Shown here in pieces: positions 1-9,204 of a stretch of 64,000 nt of DNA (positions are counted from its first letter, which is position 1; each line of letters opens with the position of its first letter). The notes beneath the pieces were generated by a model, which saw nothing but the letters and a program-made list of their open reading frames with translations, was not told the DNA's origin and did no database searches. Source of the stretch: Shewanella avicenniae (GTDB lineage Bacteria > Pseudomonadota > Gammaproteobacteria > Enterobacterales > Shewanellaceae). Location: contig NZ_CP071503.1 in the NCBI RefSeq assembly GCF_017354945.1, positions 3,224,001 through 3,288,000 on the forward strand, in the 5' to 3' direction. Position numbers and translations under genes: made by a program.

Positions 1-274
1 GGTAAGAGTTCTTTTACTTCATTAATTCTTAGATCATCATTCTGGTACGGCATGATTTCTACTGGCCTCTAACATTCAACGACACAAAAATTTAAATTTA
101 TACTTTTAGTAGTTATGTTTCAAATATTGAACAAAGTTTATTAAAACACAGGTAACAGGTATTAATCCACCAATGATTTAGGCTTTTTAGCTAAATAAAT
201 TCAAGAAATTGTGCATAAAGTAATAACCTGAGTAGCGCCAGATTTAAATCAGGGAAAGCGAAGAAATTAGCCAT
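1..274. other. Non-coding left edge
   Basis: AT-rich sequence with no convincing reading frame on either strand. It lies downstream of amtB. It may contain the regulatory region of a gene beyond the left edge, but nothing specific can be recognised. Confidence 0.4.
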
Positions 275-306
275 AAAAAAAACAGGGCTTAAGCGCCCTG
301 TTTTTC
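275..306 (-). terminator. Rho-independent terminator of glnK-amtB
   Basis: Arms AACAGGGC (281-288) and GCCCTGTT (295-302) form a hairpin with a 6-nt loop. Read on the minus strand, it is followed by a run of T residues (the A run at 275-282). It lies about 25 bp after the amtB stop. Confidence 0.85.
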
Positions 307-329
307 AGCCAAACTTACTGTTTTAGTGA

Positions 330-1577
330 TTATGCGTTTTTAACAGTCACGAACTCTGGGTATGCATCAACACCACAGTCGTAGGCATCAACACCGTTGT
401 ACTCTTCTTCTTCAGAGACACGGATGCCCATAGTCGCTTTCAGGATTGCCCAGATAACCAGTGAAGTACCGAACATCCATGCGAAGATAGTCACAGCACC
501 CAGTGCTTGTGCACCGAAGGTCGCATCAGCGTTAGATACAGGTACGACCATAACACCGAACAGGCCAGCCACACCGTGTACAGAACATGCACCCACTGGG
601 TCATCAATCTTCAAGCGGTCGAAACCAACGATTGAGAATACAACCAGCGCACCAGCAACCAGACCAACAATACCCGCCATCACTAATGATGGGCTTGCTG
701 GGTCAGCAGTGATAGCAACCAGACCAGCCAAAGCACCGTTCAGCACCATAGTCAGGTCAGCCTTGCCCCATACCATCTTACACACGATCAGCGCAGATAC
801 TGCACCGAATGCCGCAGCAGAGTTGGTGTTCACAAATACTTTTGCTACTGCAGATGCATTTTCAGCATCAGATACCATCAGCTGAGAACCGCCGTTGAAG
901 CCGAACCAACCGAACCACAGGATAAAGGTACCCAGAGTTGCCAGCGGCAAGTTACAGCCTTGGATTGGGTTAACTTGGCCATTAGGACCGTATTTACCTT
1001 TACGTGGGCCAAGTAACAATACGCCAGCCAGTGCAGCAGAAGCTCCAGCCATGTGCACGATACCACTACCAGCGAAGTCAGAGAAACCAGCTGCAGACAG
1101 GAAGCCTGAGCCCCAAGTCCAGTAACCTTCGATAGGATACAGAACAGCAGTCAATACGACAGAGAAGATCAGGAATGCCCACAACTTCATACGCTCAGCA
1201 ACAGCGCCAGAAACAACTGACATTGCAGTTGCAACGAACACTACTTGGAAGAAGAAGTCTGATTCTAATGCGTGATCAGCACCTTCAGCTTGAGAACCGA
1301 TCAGTGTGCCGAATGAAGGCAACCAGCCACCTTCAGTATTGTCTACATACATAATGTTGTAACCGACCAGCAGGAAGGTCACACAAGCGATTGCATATAG
1401 AACGAAGTTCTTGGTCAGAATTTCGGTGGTATTTTTAGCGCGAACCAAACCAGCTTCGAGCATCGCGAAACCAGCGGCCATCCACATAACAAGAGCTCCA
1501 GACACCAAGAAGTAAAAGGTGTCCAACGCAAAGCGAAGCTCTGTAACGGTAGTCCCCAATTTGGTTAATTCTTCCAT
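330..1577 (-). CDS. amtB: Ammonium transporter AmtB
   Basis: 415-residue polytopic inner-membrane ammonium channel of the Amt/Rh family. The sequence has about eleven hydrophobic segments and the two histidines of the twin-His pore motif, in SGIVHMAG and in CSVHGVAG. The usual length is 400-430 residues. It has no obvious cleavable signal peptide, unlike the E. coli protein. The ATG follows a GGGGA ribosome site, and the gene starts 20 bp after the glnK stop, so the two are co-transcribed. In the cell AmtB imports ammonium at low external nitrogen and is plugged by GlnK when nitrogen is plentiful. Expression should follow the sigma-54/NtrC-like signals upstream of glnK. Confidence 0.97.
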   Translation of the reverse strand: MEELTKLGTTVTELRFALDTFYFLVSGALVMWMAAGFAMLEAGLVRAKNTTEILTKNFVLYAIACVTFLLVGYNIMYVDNTEGGWLPSFGTLIGSQAEGADHALESDFFFQVVFVATAMSVVSGAVAERMKLWAFLIFSVVLTAVLYPIEGYWTWGSGFLSAAGFSDFAGSGIVHMAGASAALAGVLLLGPRKGKYGPNGQVNPIQGCNLPLATLGTFILWFGWFGFNGGSQLMVSDAENASAVAKVFVNTNSAAAFGAVSALIVCKMVWGKADLTMVLNGALAGLVAITADPASPSLVMAGIVGLVAGALVVFSIVGFDRLKIDDPVGACSVHGVAGLFGVMVVPVSNADATFGAQALGAVTIFAWMFGTSLVIWAILKATMGIRVSEEEEYNGVDAYDCGVDAYPEFVTVKNA

Positions 1578-1597
1578 TGTTATTATCCCCTTTCCCC

Positions 1598-1984
<387 letters not shown>

Positions 1985-2000
1985 TCAAGCATTAGGCCAA
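1985..2000 (-). promoter_or_regulatory. Candidate sigma-54 promoter for glnK-amtB
   Basis: On the minus strand the sequence TTGGCCTAATGCTTGA matches the -24/-12 pattern: a GG, ten bases, then GA where the consensus has GC. It would place the transcript start about 37 bases upstream of the glnK ATG. The -12 element is imperfect, so this is a candidate only. Confidence 0.5.
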
Positions 2001-2060
2001 AATGTTAATTTTTTGTATTACAAGGAGTTAGCAGATCACCCACCATTTTCGTGCGTTACA

Positions 2061-2100
2061 TTTGCACCAATAAGTTACATAGCGAACATTTTTGCACCAA
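2061..2100 (-). promoter_or_regulatory. NtrC-like half-sites upstream of glnK
   Basis: Two identical copies of TTTGCACCAA occur at 2061-2070 and 2091-2100. They are 30 bp apart, about three helical turns. TGCACCA is the NtrC half-site. The copies lie roughly 90-130 bp upstream of the inferred sigma-54 start, the usual enhancer position. The opposing half of each dyad is poor, so affinity is uncertain. Confidence 0.5.
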
Positions 2101-2191
2101 TTTGAATCAAACAATGTTCTTTGGCTGCACCGTTGTCGACATCAAACTTAATGACCTAAACTTGATCGGGGTCTCACTACAGGAGAGTACA

Positions 2192-2734
2192 GTGATAAAC
2201 AGTAATGAATGCGTAATGGTGTTGGTGGATGTACAGGGAAAACTTGCCCGCATGATGGCAGATTCAGAGCGGTTGCATCAACGGCTAGCCACCTTAATTA
2301 AAGGCATACAATTATTTGATATTCCATTGATATGGCTTGAACAGTTGCCCGAAAAACTCGGTTCCACAAGTGAAGAATTAGCCACGATTCTCGCAACTCA
2401 GCATAGGCCAATAATTAAGCAGCACTTTAGCGCATGGCAAAATGACAGCTGCCGCCAAGCGTTGGCCGATTTGGGGCGTAAGCAGGTGATATTAGCGGGC
2501 ATAGAGGCCCATATCTGTGTTTATCAAAGTTGTGCCGATTTTTTAGCTCAAGGCTTTGATGTACATCTAGTTATTGATGCGATTGATAGTCGAGACCCTG
2601 CAAACAAAGAAATTGCCGTGCAAATGATGCAAGCTAGAGGTGCAATGCTGACCCAAACTGAGTCATTGCTGTTCGAATTGCAGCAGATTGCCACAGGGGA
2701 ACGTTTTAAAAAATTGCTAACACTGATCAAATAA
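2192..2734 (+). CDS. Isochorismatase-family hydrolase (YcaC-like)
   Basis: 180-residue cysteine hydrolase of the isochorismatase fold. Visible family features are the N-terminal MVLVDVQGKL segment carrying the catalytic Asp, a central Lys region (IIKQHFSAW), and GIEAHICV containing the nucleophilic Cys with the preceding cis-peptide region. The GTG at 2192 is chosen because it is preceded by an AGGAG site. An upstream ATG at 2051 would add 47 residues lying in the glnK regulatory region and unlike the family. The substrate cannot be read from the sequence; YcaC-like proteins are often orphan hydrolases. The gene is divergent from glnK. Confidence 0.85.
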   Translation: MINSNECVMVLVDVQGKLARMMADSERLHQRLATLIKGIQLFDIPLIWLEQLPEKLGSTSEELATILATQHRPIIKQHFSAWQNDSCRQALADLGRKQVILAGIEAHICVYQSCADFLAQGFDVHLVIDAIDSRDPANKEIAVQMMQARGAMLTQTESLLFELQQIATGERFKKLLTLIK

Positions 2735-2947
2735 GCACTAGAAGCTCAGTAAGCCTCGCGCGCAGTTTAGCAGTCGCGCGCCAAGCGAGGTTGCCGCTAT
2801 TCACCACGCCATTAACAAACAAAACCGCTCGATGAATTACCAGCGTTAATTTCACATTAGCATTTGGCAATTTGACCTTGGCGACATTATCGCCCCCACA
2901 AACTCGCTACACTTTCACTAACGTTTTTGTAGAACCGCCTCTCTCAT

Positions 2948-3562
2948 ATGAATAGCGAAAGCCACTGCTGCACCTTAGTTTACGATATTCGCGACAGCCG
3001 CTACCTTAACATTACGGGTCGCTGTACCCTGCGCTGTCAATTCTGCCCTAAACACAACGGCAGTAAGCAAGTGCATCAATATCAACTCGCACTGGATCAC
3101 CAACCCAGTGCCGCCGAGATCATTCCACAACTGGGTGATGTAACCGCCTTTAAAGAGTACGTGTTTTGCGGCTATGGTGAACCAACACTCAACCTCACGA
3201 CCTTGCTCAATGTGGCGCACGAAATTAAGCGTCAAGGCGGTCGCGTGCGGATCAACACGGATGGTCTAGGTAATCTGTTCCACCGCCGCAACATTTTGCC
3301 AGAACTGGCAAAGTGTACCGATGCGCTGTCTGTATCCTTGAATGCACAGAATGAAGCGGTATATCTGCAGCACTGCCAACCGCGTTTAAAAGATTCGTGG
3401 GTAGCAGTGAATCAGTTCATTAAAGATGCGCCACGCTACATCAAAGATGTGCAAGTATCTGCCATTGAAGGATTGCAAGGGGTTGATATTGCCGCCTGTA
3501 AACAATTGGTTGAAGCGGCAGGCTGCCAATTTAAGCATCGCGTGTTGGATGTCGTCGGATAG
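2948..3562 (+). CDS. Small radical SAM protein, TatD-associated type
   Basis: 204-residue radical S-adenosylmethionine protein. The iron-sulfur motif is C-TLR-C-QF-C (CX3CX2C), placed about 25 residues from the start. It is followed by the glycine-rich FCGYGEPTL segment typical of SAM binding and a VRINTDG strand. The short length and ending resemble the family often found beside or fused to TatD-type nucleases; I place it there from memory of that family. No tatD gene is adjacent here. The ATG at 2948 lies about 30 residues before the cluster, as expected. The reaction is unknown. Confidence 0.8.
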   Translation: MNSESHCCTLVYDIRDSRYLNITGRCTLRCQFCPKHNGSKQVHQYQLALDHQPSAAEIIPQLGDVTAFKEYVFCGYGEPTLNLTTLLNVAHEIKRQGGRVRINTDGLGNLFHRRNILPELAKCTDALSVSLNAQNEAVYLQHCQPRLKDSWVAVNQFIKDAPRYIKDVQVSAIEGLQGVDIAACKQLVEAAGCQFKHRVLDVVG

Positions 3563-3633
3563 ATCTGTCGCCGCTGTAGCGAACAATATTTCGTGTTAAC
3601 ATAACCGCATTGTTCGCTTCAGCCACTATTTGA

Positions 3634-5862
3634 ATGTCCAGTAAACATCGACTCAAGGAATCGCCACTTACCCCGCATATTCGTGGCGTACAATGGTCCC
3701 GCCAACGCTTACTGGCGGTGGTCAGTCAATTATGTATGTTGGTGATAACCATAGTGCTGATTGCCAATGTGGTGGTCACGCTTGGCGAACGTAAATTTCA
3801 ACAAGAATGGGCTGTGCAACGTTACAGCGAATTGCAGACCGTTGGCACCCTGTTAGCAGATAAAGTCTCTTTTCAACAGTTTCGCACCCAGATGTTCGCC
3901 CGCGCTGAACAGCTGCGCCATTACTTGCAAAATCCCGGTGAGCAAGAACTCGATAAAATGCTAACCAGCTGGGATTCGATGAAACAAAATATTCCCGAAC
4001 TGATGGACATCGCCTTGTTCGATGCCAGCGGGAAATTTAAACAAGCCAGCAGCCCGCGTTTTGGTGCAGCACCATTACCTAAAACCTTACTGCAGCAGGT
4101 CAATACTCTCAGTGACAACAATATCTATATCTCTGGGGTAGAGTTTGTGCCAGTTGAAGATCGGCTTGAGCCTTATCAGATGCAAATAGCCCGTCTGGAA
4201 AACCCCGATCAATCGGTACGCGGCTATCTGGTCACCTACAACTCCTTACAGCAGATGTTGCAAGCGATTAAGCCCGCATTTTCCAGTAATGATTCGCCAC
4301 TGTTACTGTTAGATGACCAAGGCCAGTTATATGCTGGTGCCAGCAATCTCGATCCTTTGCCCGGTATTCCCGATACCTTAGGCAGCAGCTTGCGCCAAAC
4401 CTACCCGACGTTATGGCGTGAGTTAGCCATGAACAATTTCGGTGAATTCCAAGGTGATAACGCCGCCTTTGTGTTCCTCAAAATTCAGTTAGGCGCCCAA
4501 GCCACAGCAATTGATGGGCAACAATACCTGCTGATGTCCTACATTCGTAATGACGACATCACCGCCAGATTTGAAGAGTGGCGCAATATCCTGCTGATTT
4601 CAGTAGTGATTATGACCATTCTCGCCACCGCTGTGATTGTGTTGGTGCATCTGTATCGCATTGAACAGCGCTCACGGGCTAACGCCATTGAGTTGGCCGA
4701 TGGCTTGTTCGGTAGCGATGCCGGCTGCCTGCTAGCCAATACCATGGGGCGGATTATCTGCGCCAACGACCGCGCGGCAAAATTGTTCAAATTAGCTCAG
4801 CAAGACATTGAAAACCGTAGCTTGCAGAAGCTATTTGAACAGGATGATCTCTGGTACAGCAAAGTCCGGGAGCATCTGCAACACGCCCAAATTTGGCACG
4901 GTGAAGTACAGTTACAGTCGCTCGATAACATCTATATTCGCTTTAATATTCGCCTCAGCGGTGATCACGAATACACCTATGTGTTAGTCACTTTTGAAGA
5001 TATCAGTGACCTTAAACAAGCACGCGAAGAAGCCCATTTGAACCAAATGCTGAGCGACTCATCGGTGGCCACCGCCTTGCTTCGAACCAATGGCCAGTTG
5101 GTTAAGGTGAATGACAGTTTTAATCAACTGCTGCGCCTGAATGATTGCCTACAACAAAGCCTGCTGCAGCTGCTGAAAAATGATTTTGAAAACCAGTGGC
5201 AACGGATTTTAAAACTGATCAGCATGCATGGTCATTGGCAAGGGCAAATCCTCAACGGTGAACGCCGTGGCGAATGCCTACAAATCACCTTGAAAGGCTG
5301 TTTAGATGAAGAAGGTGAGTTGGAGTACTTGATCTGCACTCTCGAACAAGCAGGGAATCACTGGGGTCACAAAGGCGAACATGCGCCCTATCGCAGTACC
5401 GTGATGAATGAATTGCCCGATTTAGAGCGCTACTTTGAGGCAATGGATAAGGACGACAAGCGCCACAGTTGCCTATTACTGTTAGATATCAACCCAGAAG
5501 ATATGTTGAGTCACTTTAGTGATATTGGCCAATTGGAAAGCCGCCAGCAACAGGTCGAAATGCAACTGCTTCGCGACCTGCCACGGGGTTATCAAATGTC
5601 GAACTGGCAGTTAGGGCGGCTGGTGATCTTGCTGCCAAATACCGACCCAACCCGTACCCATCACTACGCTAAGAGTTCGCTCGATAAACTCAGCCACAAT
5701 GGGCTGTCTGATGGCATCTGCATGGGCATTGCAGCCTATAGCAACGGACAATCGTTAGAGCAGTTTTTAGCCAACGCCGAAGTCGCGCTAAAACGCGCCA
5801 AGCAAAGTGGATATGGCAGCATCTGCCAAGCCTATACAGCCGAGACTAGCGCTCCGCAATAG
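3634..5862 (+). CDS. Membrane sensor with PAS domains and degenerate GGDEF
   Basis: 742-residue inner-membrane signalling protein. Transmembrane segments at about 27-50 and 318-341 enclose a ~265-residue periplasmic domain with a Cache-like look. Two PAS-like regions follow (about 350-460 and 470-575), then a C-terminal region that aligns with GGDEF domains (final motif ALKRAKQSGYGSICQAY). The catalytic GGDEF position reads WQLGRLVILLPN, so diguanylate cyclase activity is very unlikely. It may act as a scaffold or as a c-di-GMP or partner-binding receptor. Its 3' end overlaps the convergent gene at 5846 by 17 bp. Confidence 0.8.
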   Translation: MSSKHRLKESPLTPHIRGVQWSRQRLLAVVSQLCMLVITIVLIANVVVTLGERKFQQEWAVQRYSELQTVGTLLADKVSFQQFRTQMFARAEQLRHYLQNPGEQELDKMLTSWDSMKQNIPELMDIALFDASGKFKQASSPRFGAAPLPKTLLQQVNTLSDNNIYISGVEFVPVEDRLEPYQMQIARLENPDQSVRGYLVTYNSLQQMLQAIKPAFSSNDSPLLLLDDQGQLYAGASNLDPLPGIPDTLGSSLRQTYPTLWRELAMNNFGEFQGDNAAFVFLKIQLGAQATAIDGQQYLLMSYIRNDDITARFEEWRNILLISVVIMTILATAVIVLVHLYRIEQRSRANAIELADGLFGSDAGCLLANTMGRIICANDRAAKLFKLAQQDIENRSLQKLFEQDDLWYSKVREHLQHAQIWHGEVQLQSLDNIYIRFNIRLSGDHEYTYVLVTFEDISDLKQAREEAHLNQMLSDSSVATALLRTNGQLVKVNDSFNQLLRLNDCLQQSLLQLLKNDFENQWQRILKLISMHGHWQGQILNGERRGECLQITLKGCLDEEGELEYLICTLEQAGNHWGHKGEHAPYRSTVMNELPDLERYFEAMDKDDKRHSCLLLLDINPEDMLSHFSDIGQLESRQQQVEMQLLRDLPRGYQMSNWQLGRLVILLPNTDPTRTHHYAKSSLDKLSHNGLSDGICMGIAAYSNGQSLEQFLANAEVALKRAKQSGYGSICQAYTAETSAPQ

Positions 5863-7297
5863 GCGTTGATTGGCTGTCGAGTCGCCCGGTCGCACTGCCA
5901 TTCTCGTCAGCCAACTCATCGATTAGTGGCAGGTTATCCGGCAGATCACTCATGGTAATCTCCACAATTTGATGACGATTCACCGTGATTTTATAGCGCG
6001 CATATTGCACATCCTGCTTTTCCCGCTGACACATCACGACCAAGTTTATTTGATAACGGCGCTCCACCGGCTCACAGGTCACCATGCCGTCCTGCTCGTG
6101 ATAAATCTGATCGCTACCGCGCTCAAGAAATTCGACAAAGGGCACCAAGCTAAACACCACTTGCTCTTGTATGGTGTTATAGCCGGTTAAAAAATCGGTA
6201 TCGGCCACCCGCGTTTCAATGCCGTAATGCAAAATTTCAGCCTCGACTTTGTTTTGGCTGTGGCGCCGCTTGAGGATCTCATTCACGGCATCGGGTAGAT
6301 CACGCGTTTTGACAAACTCCAACCAAACGAGTTGGCGCGCGATCAGCTCCTGAGTGGTGGTATCACGTAGAATACGGCTCCAACGCGGCCGACCACGTTG
6401 CACCACACGCCATAACGCGTTGCGCACATCCTCTTTAAAAATCTCACGCGCGCCGTAAATCAACGCCAAGACAAACACCAGCACTAAGGTCAGCCCATCA
6501 AACGCACCTTGGGCTTTGATAATCAAGGTTGAGACCACCAACATCACCAGTGCAGTGGCAAAACCCGTGGTGAGTTTTTTGAGCCCTTCACCTAAGGTTT
6601 TGAGTTCCTCTTTGAGAACTACCCCTTGCTGGATCAACCGCCGCAACAGCAGCATTTTATTGGCAATACGGTTGGGGTCTTTACTGGTACGTTGCGAGTT
6701 ATATTTGCGGCCATCGCGATACTCACGCTCCTGCCGACATAACATCAACACCTTTTCGGTGACATGATTAATGTTGCCATCACCATATTTTGCCAACAGT
6801 TTCAGCAGTTGCTGTTCAGTAAACCATGATAGGTAGTTATCGGCATTTTCAAAGTAGTGATGCCATTTTTCATCCGCAGGCGCACCGCGTCTAAAACGCC
6901 GCAACAAGGTGGTGGCATGCACCGTAAATTCATTTAAGGCTTTAAAGAACGCTTGGTCATCATCAATCCGCAGTAATTCACGGGCATCGTTTTCCATTGC
7001 CACCGCATATTGATAGGCGAACAGGTTCATATAGAGTCGAAACTCTTCTAAGGTGCGCTTTTTTTGGCTAACAAAGCGTGATTGCACCAGCGGCAAATGC
7101 AGCCCTTCGGAATAGTAGGCACGCCGCCCTTGCACCCCACTGAAATAGTATTCTTCTTCGTTAAGACTATTTGGGCCAATGCCCATCTCCTTTGGCAAAG
7201 AAAAATAGAGATCCAGCTTGCGCCGCTCACCGCGACCAAGCAAATGATTGAATTTAATGGAGAGCTGTTCTTCCTGCTTAATGCGCAACTTTGACAA
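5846..7297 (-). CDS. Conserved hypothetical membrane protein
   Basis: 483-residue protein of no family I recognise. A long, charged N-terminal cytoplasmic part (about 1-240, rich in Arg, Lys and Glu) is followed by two closely spaced transmembrane segments at about 243-260 and 265-284. A soluble C-terminal part of about 200 residues has a beta-rich tail (RYQINLVVMCQ, YKITVNRHQIVEITM). This resembles a membrane-hairpin protein facing the cytoplasm on both sides. The start is a TTG at 7297 with only a weak ribosome site, so the N-terminus is uncertain. It is convergent with and overlaps the degenerate-GGDEF gene. Confidence 0.7.
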   Translation of the reverse strand: MSKLRIKQEEQLSIKFNHLLGRGERRKLDLYFSLPKEMGIGPNSLNEEEYYFSGVQGRRAYYSEGLHLPLVQSRFVSQKKRTLEEFRLYMNLFAYQYAVAMENDARELLRIDDDQAFFKALNEFTVHATTLLRRFRRGAPADEKWHHYFENADNYLSWFTEQQLLKLLAKYGDGNINHVTEKVLMLCRQEREYRDGRKYNSQRTSKDPNRIANKMLLLRRLIQQGVVLKEELKTLGEGLKKLTTGFATALVMLVVSTLIIKAQGAFDGLTLVLVFVLALIYGAREIFKEDVRNALWRVVQRGRPRWSRILRDTTTQELIARQLVWLEFVKTRDLPDAVNEILKRRHSQNKVEAEILHYGIETRVADTDFLTGYNTIQEQVVFSLVPFVEFLERGSDQIYHEQDGMVTCEPVERRYQINLVVMCQREKQDVQYARYKITVNRHQIVEITMSDLPDNLPLIDELADENGSATGRLDSQSTPIAER

Positions 7298-7367
7298 AGT
7301 GGCAAATCCAAACCAACTAGTTGATTAGTTTGAATATAGCGGATTTAGCCCCTGAAAGAAATCGGCG

Positions 7368-7874
7368 TTAGTGTTGTAGACGACAACTGTAGACAGCGTT
7401 GCCCGGTTGAAACCGTACAATGGCAAATTGCTGCTTTTCATTGGTATCAAGCATCTCTAACGTCATCGGATGCACCGACTTATTAGTTAGGTTTAAGCCA
7501 CTGATATACGACAAGTAGTCCATATGCGCAGGCTTAGTTTCCTGCAGCAATTGCTCATCTTTGTCGCGAATGGTGATGTCATAACTTGAACCGGCGGGAT
7601 TACGTTGCCAATCCCCCTGCATTTTGACGCTGCCAACCGGGGTGCCATCCACAGTGAAATAGCGGTAGTTCAGCAGCACTTTTTTGCTGTCAGCTTGCAG
7701 ATCCATCAGTAAATAGTACTGCTGCGACTCCGCTTTATCTTTGTCGTGATCGTACAGTTCGGAGCTACAGTTGAGCAGCAACTTTTGACTGTCATTACTG
7801 CGGGCATAGTAAACACGCACAACAGCAAGTAGAACGGCGAGGACTAATACCAACCACACCCAAGCTCTATTCAC
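7368..7874 (-). CDS. ToxS-like partner membrane protein (copy without regulator domain)
   Basis: 168-residue single-pass membrane protein: N-terminal anchor (residues about 4-24), then a periplasmic domain. Two cysteines, in NCSSELYD near the anchor and in SCRLQH at the very C-terminus, could form a disulfide. It is clearly paralogous to the product of 11259-11774; shared segments include NYRYF, the LSYISGLNL/VSYISNINL region and VRFQPGNAV. Its start overlaps the end of the upstream gene (7867-8337) by 8 bp, the same overlap as in the paralogous pair. The arrangement recalls ToxR-ToxS, but sequence similarity to ToxS itself is not evident. It probably modulates or stabilises the partner's periplasmic domain. 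Confidence 0.7.
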   Translation of the reverse strand: MNRAWVWLVLVLAVLLAVVRVYYARSNDSQKLLLNCSSELYDHDKDKAESQQYYLLMDLQADSKKVLLNYRYFTVDGTPVGSVKMQGDWQRNPAGSSYDITIRDKDEQLLQETKPAHMDYLSYISGLNLTNKSVHPMTLEMLDTNEKQQFAIVRFQPGNAVYSCRLQH

Positions 7875-8337
7875 AAAGATTAACTCCAGCTAACCACTGC
7901 TGACTGAAAAATCCCATATGGCGTTCTACATCACTGGCTTTGAGGTTACGCAGTTTGAAGTGGCCGTTTTCTTCCCCTTTCATTGAGATGTTTAACATCT
8001 GCTTTTCATGGGAAATAGACAGGTAAACCTGCTGCCAAGGCACTTTACGACACTGCATCAGCGCCGATGCCAGAACCGTCGCATGAGACTCCAGAATATG
8101 GTTATTCATACGTGAGTTGGCGTAGAGAATTAACTGTACTTGCTGGCCAGATGATAACGTCAGCGTTTGCTGTGACAGCGGCATGGTCACTGGCACAGGA
8201 AAACGCTTCAGGAAAAAGACGCTCAATGCCAACATAGCCACCAGCACAAGCACCACCCCCAGCATTTTGGGTGCTGGGTTCATCTGCTCATGCAGCATAT
8301 ATTTGGGTGTGCGAGGTTGCGCAAAAGTTTGCACCAT
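7867..8337 (-). CDS. Headless ToxR-like membrane protein (no DNA-binding domain)
   Basis: 156-residue single-pass protein: short cytoplasmic N-terminus, transmembrane segment at about 27-45, then a periplasmic domain. That domain is paralogous to the C-terminus of the winged-helix regulator at 10520-11266, sharing SGQQ-QL-LYANSR, LSISHEKQ-LN and a C-terminal NLC. Two cysteines (QCRK and NLCE) are conserved between copies. The protein lacks a winged helix. An in-frame TAG lies 9 bases before the ATG, so the coding sequence does not extend upstream, and an AGGA site precedes the ATG. It may form hetero-oligomers with the full-length paralogue or be a degenerating duplicate. Confidence 0.7.
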   Translation of the reverse strand: MVQTFAQPRTPKYMLHEQMNPAPKMLGVVLVLVAMLALSVFFLKRFPVPVTMPLSQQTLTLSSGQQVQLILYANSRMNNHILESHATVLASALMQCRKVPWQQVYLSISHEKQMLNISMKGEENGHFKLRNLKASDVERHMGFFSQQWLAGVNLCE

Positions 8338-8613
8338 AATGTCCTAACCGACGTTGTTCAATAAAACTGTTTCTGAATTCACTGTGGCAAACCGCCCAGT
8401 TGCAGCTGAGTATAGGCAAAAGCAACAGGCTGAACTGTGATCTTCTTAACCAAGGGCTGGTGCTAACCATCTAAAAAACGGGTTAATTTATCAAATAGTG
8501 ATCTATTCGATGCTTTTTAAGTATTCGTAACCTAAGTAAAAAACCTTTATAAAGCATATAGCTATGCTATCTAACTTATGCCGTATTTTTGTGATCTTAC
8601 AGATTGTTACAGT

Positions 8614-8640
8614 AAAAAGGCCGCCCGAAGACGGCCAAAA
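8614..8640 (-). terminator. Terminator of the split-Soret operon
   Basis: Hairpin with arms GGCCG and CGGCC around a short loop (8619-8636), followed on the minus strand by TTTTT. It lies 34 bp after the lipoprotein stop. The region 8338-8613 otherwise shows no gene. Confidence 0.75.
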
Positions 8641-8673
8641 ACAACAAGAAAACAACATGAAATCGTAACCGAG

Positions 8674-9195
8674 CTAGTCCGCAGTAGGTGACAGTAAGGC
8701 CACTTCGTTCACCTGGTCGTTACCAAAAATCTCAATCGCTACCCGATAACGCCCAGTTGAGCCGGGTGCGGCATTTTGATTCCAATACAAGCGCTGCGGT
8801 GCAAAGCTGTATTGGCCTTCCGTATCGCGTGCTTGAATCGGTTCATCACAACTGCCAGCCGCATCGCACTCATAGCTGTACACCACATGCCACAGTTTCC
8901 AAGCTTTCGGGTTTGCAGAAGCATCCCCTTGCGGTGGAAAACCAAAATAGCGAATGCGATATTGCTGCGCGTTGACAATCGCAAGCCCATCAGGATCTTT
9001 TAATGAAAACGCAACGCTGCCTGTCTTGGGGTCAAAATTGTCTAAGGTTAACTCGATACCACTGACGCTAGAGATGTCGATAGAAGTTTTCGCAGGTTCG
9101 GGTTTTTCCACTACCACAACTTCTTCAACACTGTCATCGCCACAGCCACTGACTAACACGGTTCCCAGTAACAGGCTAAAGGCTAACTTGTTCAT
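8674..9195 (-). CDS. Lipoprotein, partner of split-Soret cytochrome
   Basis: 173-residue predicted lipoprotein. The signal peptide ends in the lipobox LVSGC, with the lipidated Cys at 18 and an acidic Gly-Asp-Asp start to the mature protein. The rest looks like a single beta-sandwich (IELTLDNFDPKTGSVAFSLKDPDG, then a Trp/Tyr-rich part). The style resembles the N-terminal domain of OmcA/MtrC-type outer-membrane cytochromes, but there is no heme motif. It begins 10 bp after the cytochrome gene and surely shares its transcript. It may anchor the cytochrome, or donate or accept electrons through it, at the membrane. Function is inferred from context only. Confidence 0.75.
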   Translation of the reverse strand: MNKLAFSLLLGTVLVSGCGDDSVEEVVVVEKPEPAKTSIDISSVSGIELTLDNFDPKTGSVAFSLKDPDGLAIVNAQQYRIRYFGFPPQGDASANPKAWKLWHVVYSYECDAAGSCDEPIQARDTEGQYSFAPQRLYWNQNAAPGSTGRYRVAIEIFGNDQVNEVALLSPTAD

Positions 9196-9204
9196 GGAAG
9201 CTCC

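Noticed and set aside
2051..2191. Longer start for the isochorismatase-family gene
   Set aside because: The extension lies over the NtrC-like half-sites and is unlike family N-termini; the GTG with AGGAG is preferred.
8288..8470. A lost winged-helix domain upstream of the headless ToxR-like gene
   Set aside because: The 60-codon frame there shows no winged-helix residues, and an in-frame stop directly precedes the ATG. No frameshift remnant could be found.
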